Of a stretch of DNA of 64,000 nt, positions 11,944-21,914 are shown in pieces. The stretch is taken from contig OX421968.1 in assembly GCA_949128115.1 (NCBI GenBank), positions 8,804,001 to 8,868,000 on the forward strand, written 5' to 3'. A program made the position numbers and the translations under genes. This DNA is from Anaspis maculata (lineage: Eukaryota > Arthropoda > Insecta > Coleoptera > Scraptiidae). A model generated the notes under the pieces. That model saw only the letters and a list, made by a program, of their open reading frames with translations, was not told the origin of the DNA and searched no databases. Within the stretch, counting starts at the first letter, position 1. The number at the start of each line of letters is the position of its first letter.

Positions 11944-12233
11944 CATAACATACTGAAGAAACACTTTTCATCTACTCCTATTAAATAATTCTGACATTAA
12001 CTATGCGTTTCTGAATAATTAATGACATTCATAACTCACTGCCAAAGCCCCGCCCCGTGGATTTTGGGCTCATAACCCAATGGCTCCAACCAACCACAAG
12101 TGGCAATTTCCGTAAATGTAACATATCAAGGAGGCTTATGAGATGACTTGATTTTTAGTCAAATATCAAATAAAAAAAATTACCAGATACCTGTCACTGT
12201 AAATTTTTATTTTGCTACATTCACGAAGCCAGA

Positions 12234-12632
12234 ATGAATTCTTACGAAAACGAAGAGTATGAACCTCCAGAAATTTTAGAAGCGGCGAAATCAGTAGTCC
12301 TGAATCTACTAAATTTCATACTACCGGAAAAGTCTCGACACAAGTTGACTTGTGTTGACTGCAGGTCGGCTGTCTTCTTGGCGGACTGCCGTCCACCATC
12401 CACCAACGCGGTGCGTACTGCAATCCTTTGCAGCCGCAGTGGCAGAATAATTCGTCAGGTGGTCATTCAGTGCGCGTCTCAATCATTGAACGGTTTACAT
12501 GATGGTAGAAACTTCACTATTAGACAAAATAATAATGGAGGTTCATTCAACAGAATTATTCTAATTTTTGAATGGAGTATTATACTAAAATTTTTTTCGA
12601 TTGAATGGGAAACTAGATTGAAAAATAATTGA
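12234..12632 (+). pseudogene. Possible N-terminal fragment of a tyrosine-recombinase-like transposon protein
   Basis: A 132-codon frame begins MNSYENEEYEPPEILEAAKS and contains LPEKSRHKL. From memory, insect transposon-borne tyrosine-recombinase-type proteins often open with a segment of the form PxxILEAA...LLPEKSR followed by a core-binding domain. Only the first 40 or so residues fit. After that the frame runs into sequence that forms an inverted repeat with 12,835-12,905, and no catalytic R-H-R-Y region is present. It is best read as a broken, captured 5' fragment, or as a chance resemblance. Confidence 0.3.
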
Positions 12633-12831
12633 CCCGTGTTTTTTTATTTAGTCAAAACTCGTATCGTTTGGGCGCAATAAATGAATAACATCAACTAGTT
12701 CTGACGTCACAGCGAGTCGCCGCCTATACTGCCTGTGTAAATGACGTCAGAAATAGGCAGAATATAGGAATTTCGTTTATTTATTGCGGCCAAACGATAC
12801 GATTTATGGCAAAATAAAAAAATACGGGTCA
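12630..12831. mobile_element. Palindromic MITE of about 200 bp, TGACCCGTG ends
   Basis: Left arm TGACCCGTGTTTTTTTATTT followed by TCGTATCGTTTGGGCGCAAT is mirrored by right-arm sequence ending ATACGGGTCA. The element sits near the middle of a second, weaker inverted repeat whose arms are about 12,555-12,629 and 12,832-12,905, so it appears nested. It has no coding content. Confidence 0.62.
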
Positions 12832-12905
12832 GCTTTTTTTCAATATAGTTTCCGATTCCATCGAAAACAAAATATTTTTTCAAAAGTATAATACTCTATA
12901 GTCGT

Positions 12906-13524
12906 AGATAAAGCATAGTATTCTACTTGCATATAATGGTTATAATCCACAAGGGTATAGTTTAGGACACGAGCGACAGCGATAACTATCATTATATTAT
13001 GCTCGTTGAATGATATACTATTTCTGGATTTTGGTTTGGGACCTTGAAGGCATGAAGGCATAATGGACCTTATTATCTCGAGACAGCTTCGAATTTTCCA
13101 CATATCTCCTTTATTTACAAATAATTTTTTGCGCTGTTTCAGCTTAAACACCCTGTATCTGATGGCTGAAGAACTATCGGACTAGCGAATGGTTCAAGCA
13201 GAATTCAAATCATTCTTAGCTATCAAAAGTTATCCTGATTCGAAAAAACCGCAGCTGTTGGACCGACGCAATAATGTTGCTTAGTTTGCATTATTCCCAT
13301 TGATTTTTATGACAAATTAATTGGTGAACGCAGTTTTGGAAAACTTCAGCGTCGAAGGGGGAAGGGGGAAGTGGCACTGAAAATCATCGAGCTCAGAGCA
13401 CCATAGTCAGCTTTACTATATCTGACATAGGAGTAGATAGGAGAAACAGCCAAAACCAAGCAATCTAAATCTAGAACACTCTTTGTGTAAGCTGAAAATT
13501 TGATTTAGATCTATCGTTTTGTAG
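12906..13524. other. Intron upstream of the TBC1D22 exon
   Basis: No upstream TBC1D22 exon could be found here or elsewhere in the window. A lone AAACACCCTGTAT element end lies near 13,146. The segment finishes with a splice acceptor, TCGTTTTGTAG, at 13,514-13,524. Confidence 0.45.
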
Positions 13525-14220
13525 TTGATGTTTGAACGTATCCTCTTTATATGGTCCATCCGCCATCCTGCTTCGGGCTACGTCCAAGGTATCAACGATT
13601 TGGTGACGCCGTTCTATGTGGTGTTCCTGCAGGAGTTCATAGCGGACAGCCAGGCATTCGAAACGTTCACCATCGATGCCCTAAGCGAGGACAAGCTGAA
13701 AGTTATCGAGGCGGACTCGTTCTGGTGCCTATCGAAGTTCATGGACGGCATCCAGGACAATTACGTTTTCGCACAAATCGGTATCCAGCGCAAGGTCCAC
13801 CAGCTGGAGGAGCTAATCAAGCGTGTCGACGAGTGTCTTCATCGGCACCTGAAGCAGCACAACGTCAGCTACCTGCAGTTCTCCTTCCGTTGGCTCAACA
13901 ACCTCCTGACCAGAGAGCTTCCCCTGAGGTGCACCATCAGGCTATGGGACACCTACCTGGCCGAGAGCGACTGCTTCGCATCCTTCCAGTTGTACGTTTG
14001 CGCTTCATTTTTGCTGTACTGGAAGGAGGACCTGATGCGCCAAAACGACTTCCAAGGACTGTTGCTTCTGTTGCAAAACCTGCCGACTCAATCCTGGTCG
14101 AGTTCTCAAATCAGCATGCTCGTCGCCGAGGCCTACAAACTCAAAGTGATGTTCGCCGACGCCCCGAACCACCTGCAAAGCAATAATTTGGGAGGTGGCG
14201 GCGGCGGCGGGAGCAGCTGA
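13525..14220 (+). CDS. TBC1D22: TBC1D22-type Rab GTPase-activating protein, last coding exon (partial)
   Basis: This exon encodes the C-terminal half of a TBC domain, which speeds GTP hydrolysis by Rab proteins and acts on membrane traffic. It follows an AG acceptor at 13,523-13,524 and runs 231 codons to TGA. The segment MFERILFIWSIRHPASGYVQ contains the YVQ glutamine finger; RWLNNLLTRELPLRCTIRLW and EAYKLKVMFADAPNH near the end are characteristic of the TBC1D22A/B subfamily rather than other TBC proteins. The catalytic arginine finger and the N-terminus lie in upstream exons I cannot see, so the gene must continue left, probably beyond the window. The codon before MFERI is Leu, where relatives as I recall them carry an acidic or polar residue. 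The usual end is extended by a short Asn/Leu and glycine run. The exon shows no frameshift. Confidence 0.9.
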   Translation: MMFERILFIWSIRHPASGYVQGINDLVTPFYVVFLQEFIADSQAFETFTIDALSEDKLKVIEADSFWCLSKFMDGIQDNYVFAQIGIQRKVHQLEELIKRVDECLHRHLKQHNVSYLQFSFRWLNNLLTRELPLRCTIRLWDTYLAESDCFASFQLYVCASFLLYWKEDLMRQNDFQGLLLLLQNLPTQSWSSSQISMLVAEAYKLKVMFADAPNHLQSNNLGGGGGGGSS

Positions 14221-14575
14221 TCCAGATTGCGATAGATCATCCTACCGAAACTGTTTCGTCATTCATATTGTTGTTGTTGTAAATACACGACTTACATATT
14301 TTTATAACTAAAATTGAAAGAAAGTGTGATTGAAATTATGCTGAACTCGGAATTTATTAGTTCAATTTATACGTTATCGTCTTCTATTATTTGAATTATC
14401 AACCGAAATGTCTGGTAGGTACCTCAAACGTTAAAAACAAGCCGCCTGATCGCTCGCTTTGTCTACTGCCCACTTTGAGAGGCGAAAGTGACCATTTATT
14501 TTTTGAAAGTATGACCTAACAGGATTAGCGGGATATGCAGATATTGCTGAATAAAATATATCTGACGAATAACCT
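14221..14575 (+). other. Probable TBC1D22 3' UTR with polyadenylation signal
   Basis: AT-rich sequence follows the stop codon. The first clear AATAAA on this strand is at 14,550-14,555, about 330 bases after the stop. The end position is inferred. Confidence 0.45.
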
Positions 14576-15339
14576 AATATACTTTCCACAGATAAATTCA
14601 ATTTGTTCCATCCTAATTTGGCATATTCTGGCACTGAGGCGGTTTCAGATGGAAGGAGTGATTTTGATAAATGAACAATTGAAAAAGAAACATGTTCCGA
14701 TATCTGCTAAGTTATAAGCAAGAGCAATTATTACCGAAGTTATAGGAAAGGCAATTTTGCGTCATTATTTCGACAGAAATGGCATGCCTCCCATACCCGT
14801 CTACCCTGCAAATATACAAGCAGGTACAGCACATACCTCTTATCTATGGGGGACCAAACAAGCGGTCAGCTGTCATGATCATTAATAATTAAAGGGGCTA
14901 TTTTAGCCTTTGAGTACCTACTTCTATTTGACGAAATAATATTTGAAAGTGGTCAAAACTTCCCCTTTCTGGGCACTCTTTTTCAAGCAGAGAAATATAT
15001 TTATTGTGATATTAAATGATGGACAGTCTCATTATTTATTCCATTTTCTTTCAAATTTGCAGCTTCCGCCGTTTTCAAATTCCATCTTGCTCTTGAACTG
15101 TAGTCATCATCAAGATTTTCATTCCGCGAACTGAAGTTGAACGCGTAACCAACTTTCAACCTATTTAACGTGAACCTACGCATTTTCCGTAAAGTTCAAC
15201 ACATCCAACTGACCAACTATTTGCAGTTGAATCAATCTCCTACAATAATAAATAATGTTTCGATGCCCTTCCACAAAATCTGATGAGCCTATACAGAGGT
15301 CATACACTCCAAAGTCAGAATAATGACCGATAAAGTACG
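14576..15339. other. Intergenic, nothing recognised
   Basis: No conserved coding frame, element end or tandem array was recognised. Confidence 0.4.
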
Positions 15340-15701
15340 TTCACTCCTACCGTGATTCTAGTCGGCTGTGAGGTTTTGTTTTCAAGTTTCCAAATCTGAA
15401 ATTTGAAAACTCCCTAGAACTTGGCAGTTGGTTGCACTGCTGTACGACAACTCAAGTTTGACAACACAGTCCTCAAATTGATTATGACTCCAATATCCAT
15501 ATAAAATTTTTTTACGGCTACATTTCTTCCCATTCCTTTTTCAAGTCTTCTCAGATCTGTAGGTGAAACATCCGCCAGCACAGATAAGCCTAACCTATTT
15601 TTATGGACTCAAGCCAGACGCACACTTGGCAGTTGGACGTCAAGTCTACAATGGCAAATTGTAAAATTTGTCCAGCCGACTACAATCACGATAGGAGTGA
15701 A
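15340..15701. mobile_element. Inverted-repeat MITE, TTCACTCCTA ends
   Basis: The left end TTCACTCCTACCGTGATTCT plus AGTCGGCTG is mirrored at the right by CAGCCGACTACAATCACGAT and AGGAGTGAA. The inner arms also share ACTTGGCAGTTGG-type sequence. No coding content and no certain target duplication. Confidence 0.6.
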
Positions 15702-18700
15702 CCCACTATAGTAATTTCCTCGATCTAACTTGTATCGTTGCCTAGGTACAGAATATTCCGAAAGTTGAGAATGAGTTAGGTAAGTTTTTCATTAAAAATC
15801 TCGGGAATTGTTCATTATACAGGATGTTACTAAAATGGCGCACCAGAACCGTACTACAATACATGGAATCTTTCAAGAAGCAAGAAGCCCACAAGAGATT
15901 GAAAAAAATTCTTCGACTTTTCTTTTTGAAGTTATGAAGGGTCAAATGGTGGTCCTCTCATAGTTTCGTGATTTCGGAAGATTTCAGTAAACTATTGGTG
16001 TTCCAAGTGAAAAACGTTCAATTTTATTGTGCCACACCAACCACAACAAACACCGAGCCGCAAAGTGGTGCCTGGATGTTTCATGGTCGGTCCATCCAAG
16101 CACTGGGACCGACAAGCGCACGGTTTGAGTTGGATGGACTCCGTCTTTGACCTCCGAACTCAGTGCGGATGTACGACACATCCACGCCCTGCGCCGGTAA
16201 GAAATTTAGCTATAAAACTTCAATGAAGGGATAGCGAAACATACATACTTGCCACACGTCACCTGAGATGAAATAGTCATTTGTGCATTTACGTAAAAAG
16301 TAATGAAACGAAAGTAGAAGAAAAACTGTATGCAACACGTAATAAGGAAGACGGGAAGACGGGTGAGTATTTCACTAATTTTTCAGTTTGAAAGACATGA
16401 GAGCAAAGCAAGTGTCCGTAATTGGACGTATTTGATATAACGGGGAATAATTTCATCTCCATCATACCTACCTATTTTACGTCATCTCATTCTCAACACC
16501 TCATCGCTCTTGTTGAGAGCGCCGTTTTCGCCCCCATAAGTCGGCTAGCCTCAATGGAGTTTTTTTTTCTTAATCGCTGTTACACTGTTACAAAGGTCTC
16601 TGTGTGTACTTAAACTTGAAAAAAATCAACACAGCTTAATTAGATTCAAAGATATGATGACGTAAAGGTTAGCATTTTTGCGCGTCGTGTTTCGTAACCC
16701 ATAGGTACATTCTTTATTGTTGTCAAAGAATCAAACATATTGTTTATATTTTACTGATTGTCTTCCAATGTCGTCAGTATCGAGCCAAAATAGATAAGCT
16801 TCAATTAACGAAAGAACGAACTCGTTATGTTGAACCGTTCGGAAGATATGAGGATTTTAAGAAAATTTGGCTCTAGTTACGTTGTCTCCATCTTTTCTCT
16901 TCCTCAAGTCGCTCCCTTCCCCCAGACGGTTTACTATTACCACTATCAACTATCACAGTAAATCCGGGAGAACAAGAAACTGCATGGATGGTCCGCAATT
17001 TTTATTTCAGATCTTTCTTCTAGACACCATTCTGAGTGGTTTGCGATTTTGTTCGGCAAAATTTGAGAGATGGAGTTTACGTAACCGGACCCGAAAATTT
17101 TGCTATAAGAAAAAAAGCGGCCCAAATAGCCTCCGCCACTACTCTGGCGAGGCTTAAAAAAGTGCAAATTCCCACTTCCAAACAGTGATTTCTTTTGTTT
17201 TTTTGAGGCTGTATGTTTTAAGCGGAACACTGATTTGTTGCATAGGAAGTGTAATTACCTACTTTTCAACTTTTTTATTTTGTTTTTTGTTTTTGTTTTT
17301 TGCAGGTGGTGTGCAGTTACATAATTGCAGCCAATGTTTAGATAGACACAACATAATATTATACACTTCTTGACGATTTGAGTGGAGGTGGGCAAGAAAA
17401 GCGGGTGGGGTAGGGGCGGGTTTTATTCAAAAAATTTCAAATTTTCATCACAGTGTACTACATTGACAGCCCATGAAATAAGAAAGTAAGTAATGGTATA
17501 TGTTTGTAGCCAGATTTTTCCAACGAAACTTTCAATAGCTACCATATTATTGTTCTTCCCTTCATATGGTCTCTGATGTAGGTACCTATTATTGAAGTTT
17601 TAAAAAGTATAGTTTCTAACCGTTCATGGAATTGAACTTTGAGCGGCTGTAACTTTCAGGGGGCAATCGATTTCCAGTGCATCAGAAGCGATATATTTAT
17701 ACAGGGTCTTTCAGAAGTAAGTAGGTACCTATACTCTTATACACTGATAGAAAGGACCACCAGATTCCTCCGCTTGAAAAGTAGTCCCGAGCGTTACCCG
17801 CGAAATTGAAAATTCCAGTTAGAAAGAGGTGCTTATTTCCGCTAATCACAGCTATAAGTGCTATGGTAATTTTAAATGACACCAGTTTAATACCAATTTT
17901 AATGAATGAGAAAATATTTTTTTTGAATGAAGCTGATTTTATTACACACCACTCACAACAGCCGAGCCGACTAAAAATAACAAACATCATAGAGAAATGG
18001 AGGTTAGAAATCGTACGTAAGTGTCAAACTCGCTGAATGTAATGCCATTGGCTTGGCGTAGGAATAATTTGCCCGGGTAAGACTACCAACCGAACAAAAC
18101 TAATATTAGTTCTAAACGCGCCTATGTTGTTACAGTCTTTGGTGCTTTTGTTTGCTATAGGTTACATCACTGAAATTCAAAAAAGTCCGTTCTATCGGTG
18201 TACAGACTATAGCTATATGTATATCGTCGGATTCAGCTTTCAAAAATATGAAGTTTGCGATGAGAATCAATTGTAAGAGGTGCCCCCTAAGAAAATTCTT
18301 CTTTCTAAATTTACATTTTTTGTTGCTCCTCGTTAATTTTAAATCTAACGGTGGGATCTATAATCCAACCCATTTTTTTTTTATTGTCGATGGTCAGCAT
18401 TACACGCACCTCTTCAAAGACAGTCAATGCCGACACCGGGTGCCGTCCTTGGATCTGCCAGGAAGAGCCCTCCCCTTACGGGATCAACGTCACCAAACAT
18501 TTTCAATGCATCTTTCAGTTCTGATATCGAAAGGCCTGATCTGTCTGTTGTTGGTGGGTGGGGAGAGGTACTGTTTGAAGAGGACAACTTCTCCCTTACA
18601 AGGCAATTCAGTCCAATTTTTGAATTCTTTTACTCGAAGAAATGATCGTTAGTCTTGGCAGTCAAGGAACTGGTCTTCGTTCGTTAGTGGCATTCAGATT

Positions 18701-18785
18701 TTTCAGGCATTAGTTTTTTTTTCTTCGGTAAGGTTTTTGTTATAGATTTTATCACTTAGTTGCAGTTTTACAAGCTTTATAAATA
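15702..18785. other. Intergenic stretch with one unexplained GC-rich segment
   Basis: Most of this is AT-rich with no recognisable gene. A GC-richer segment at about 16,025-16,200 has open frames on both strands and ends in CCGGTAAG, which could be a donor site, but I could not match any frame to a family. A lone CAGGGTCTTTCAG element end lies near 17,702 after TATA, without a partner that I could find. Confidence 0.4.
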
Positions 18786-20908
18786 CAGGGTGTTTCAGTG
18801 ACCTTGTATAAAATTTCGGAAGGTGATTTCTCTCAAAAAAGTCAAAAAGCAAGAGTACCGTAGAACGAGCTTACTTTGAACAGTTTTCCAGTTTAAATGC
18901 TGATATCTTCGAAAGTGTTTGTGTGAAAATTTTGAAAAAAAAGTATATCACGGGCATCGCTTTGAGCTACAGTTAATCAAAAATTCCAATTGCAATATGA
19001 CCAACAAGGCCTTTTTTTTTAATTAAAATTTGGGTGTTCAAAGTAGCCCCTCGGTTGAGGTTACTTTGAACAAAGGTAATCGAAACATACAATTTCAATG
19101 AAACCTATTTAATAGGGTTTCTTTGAACGCTACAAAACTAAAAAAAAATAGTTTGATTTGAAAAAAAAATTCTCCAAATTTTAAAGAGACTATAAGTTAT
19201 TTTCAGGTATTTTATTAGTTTTACATGCAAGTACAATAAAAAAGACTATATCATAAGAATAAAACCTTGAATCAAGCCCATGAATGACATTGTTGAAAAT
19301 AACACATAATTTTCCAAAAAATCTATAGCAAAATTGTGATAAAGTGAACGTAACAATATAAAATAGAAAGATCAATATCTCTGAACAATACATTAAGTCC
19401 ACAGTTATTCACTGTAAAGTTCTGATGGAACGCTTCAGGTCATTACATCTTTGTCGCAACATTTCAAAGGTAACATAAACGAATTTTGGAGACTGTAATG
19501 CAAATACTAACTTTTCCAAGCGGTAAAGTTTGCGCACCTCATAAACCTCACTTTTTTGACAGCTGTCAACAACACGTCATTATTACCAACCTAAAATAGT
19601 GATCTTCAACCAGTGCTGCCATATAATTCCCAAAAGTATAATACAATGGTATAATAAACCTAATGAAAAAAACTGCATGTATCTAAACCTGATATAATTT
19701 TCGCTAATAATTATTATAGCAAAGTTATTTTTTTGTTCAAAGTTACCCCTCGTTTCAAAGTAGCCCCACCCTACGGTACCTAACTTTTTTCCTAAATTGC
19801 TTCCTAAGGGAGTTGCATTTGATGTAGGAAGGTTCCTCAACAGTGCAAATGTACATGCAAAATTTTAAACAAATCTGGCCAGTGGCGGCGAAGTTAGAAG
19901 GGCTGGGGTAGGTTGAAGTGTCAGAAAAAAATTTCTGCAATCCGTTCGTATTTTTGTTTATACATTTGGATAGACTTGTTCAAGCCTAAACTTTTATGCA
20001 CCGTTCACGAGTAAAAGTAAAAAAAACCAGAAAGAAACGTGTCGAATAATTTTCTTCTGGTAGTTAACCTACCCCAACCCCCAAGATGATGGTTGATTTT
20101 TGTTCTAAATCACACACGTGTTTTATTTGCATTGTGAAGAAACCTCCCTGTTCAAAAAAAAAATTAACAAAAACCAAACAAATCTGACCAGTGGGGTCGT
20201 AATAAGGGGTTAGGTTGAATTGATAGAAAAAAGTCTACGTTCCCATCGTATTTTTGTTTGCACATTAAAATAATCTCTTACTTTCATTTACACATTAGGT
20301 AGGTACCTACTTATGACTTTCTGACAAAAAAGAAAAAATTAAAAACCGCATGTCATGTCGCACGTTCCTGGTTTTTTCACTTTTACTCGTGAACGGTGCA
20401 TCCTACGAAAAAAATGCAAGGGGTGTAGGCATAAAAGTTGAGTCTTAAACAAGTCTATCCAAATGTGCCAACAAAAGTACGAACGGATTGCAGACATTTT
20501 TTTTCTGACAGTTCAATCTACCCCAACTAACTCCGCCGCCACTGTCCAGGGCCGCGATTCTGTACTCTCCTACCGACACTTGTCGGTGTCGGTAGCTAGG
20601 CAGGAGCGAATTTGATTGGTTCTCACCCTAGCTACCGATCCGATAGTTGTCGGTAGGCAAGTACAGAATCGCGCTCCAGATTTGTTTGAAATTTTGCATT
20701 TGAGAAACCTTTCTACGCCAAGTTTGAAGTTCTTCACCTTGACGGTTCTTGAGCAAATAATTGAAAACTCTGTTTCACTTCGTACCTTTGAGGCGCTGTA
20801 ACTCCCTTAGGAAGCAATTTAGGAAAAAATGTCACTCTTACTTTTCAATTTATTTTTTTGAGAGGAATCACTTCCTGAAATTTTATGCAAGGTCACTGAA
20901 ACACCCTG
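18786..20908. mobile_element. TA-flanked foldback element, CAGGGTGTTTCAGTGACC ends
   Basis: The left end CAGGGTGTTTCAGTGACCTT is mirrored by AAGGTCACTGAAACACCCTG at the right, with TA outside both. Further inverted correspondence is seen between about 19,790-20,040 and 20,370-20,820: for example, TTCACGAGTAAAAGTAAAAA near 20,006 and TTTTCACTTTTACTCGTGAA near 20,375. The right arm is interrupted by a 125-bp MITE. No transposase was recognised. Confidence 0.7.
20550..20674. mobile_element. 125-bp MITE nested in a foldback arm, TCCAG duplication
   Basis: The ends GGCCGCGATTCTGTACT and AGTACAGAATCGCGC are inverted relative to each other. TCCAG occurs on both sides (20,545-20,549 and 20,675-20,679). 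The mirror arm of the host near 19,867-19,885 retains the uninterrupted form of the same site, with a single CCAG-type sequence, giving an internal empty-site comparison. Confidence 0.75.
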
Positions 20909-21869
20909 TATACAGCCAAGGCCAAGAGCACAGAAAAAAAAAATGAATATGAAGATAAGCTTTCCAACCAGCAAAGAATACTGGCAGACCTTTTTTGTTT
21001 TTTGGTGAGTACAGTGAATTTGGTAGGCCGGATGGTTGCTAGACATGGAGAATCTTATAAGTTGTAGTAGAAAATGACATGATTAACAGATAGCATTTCA
21101 GGCATCAAGAAATAAAAATTTATTTATTTACACATATATTGAGTTTTCAATAATTACATAAATAAAACGAAATAGAAAAATAACGCGATAAATAATAGGA
21201 CTCTAGTAATAAAATTTACAACAGTAGGTATAATCTAAAAAAGGAAAAGAATACAAATAATTAAATCACAGAATTTTAGAGCTACATAAATAGTAATATA
21301 ATGTATCACTGAAATATACAACTTTTTACAGATTATTATTATTATTATTATTATTATCAGTAAGTATTTTGATTTTGTCACTGTAAAATATAATTATACA
21401 AGCTTTCAACAATGTGATGATCTCTATGAGAGATTTTGTAATAAATAATTTAAATTACAAACATTTCTAAAAAATTTTTAACACACCTATAACATGAGCA
21501 ATGAAAATATATAAATTATTAAAATATCAAGGTATAAATTTTCATCATCATTTTAACATAACTAACACACTGGGGGAAAACACATGACTATTAAAAATTA
21601 TTCAATTAGTTTACTTGCTAATACAATTCTTTGGACAAGTTTTAACCATACCTTCTCATTCATTCATTTTGTTATGGTTGTGTTATTAAAATTTCATTTT
21701 GCTATTGAGATCACACCTATATCAGTTTTGTTATGAGACAAGAGAGGTTTCAATCAATGAAACTTTAACAACGTGTTTTTAGCACACTCAGGAAGAACAA
21801 AAAGGATGGTCCTTGAATAACGCGTCTCTCATTTCACTGTAATTGAGCACTTGAAGTAAAAAATCACTG
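20909..21869 (-). other. Lipophorin receptor 3' UTR and downstream flank
   Basis: AT-rich sequence follows the LpR stop codon on the minus strand. A pair of overlapping AATAAA signals (plus-strand TTTATTTATT at 21,121-21,130) suggests a transcript end near 21,100. A TTA/TAA microsatellite lies near 21,330-21,358. No coding frame was recognised. Confidence 0.45.
21121..21130 (-). terminator. Candidate polyadenylation signals of LpR
   Basis: On the minus strand this reads AATAAATAAA, two overlapping hexamers about 740 bases after the LpR stop codon. The choice of this site over other AT-rich matches is inference. Confidence 0.45.
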
Positions 21870-21914
21870 TTAAACATTGTCATTTGTGTTGGCACCTGTT
21901 AGAGGCTGCTGTGC
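21870..21914 (-). CDS. LpR: LpR last coding exon: spliced C-terminal tail
   Basis: The acceptor is TTTTTCAG (AG at 21,915-21,916). The 15 codons read [14 protein letters not shown] and stop. They join in phase 0 to GEE at the donor at 22,999-23,000. From memory, insect LpR tails commonly end in a PLT...TND-type sequence, which supports this as the conserved terminus despite its small size. Confidence 0.82.
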   Translation of the reverse strand, partial: AQQPLTGANTNDNV

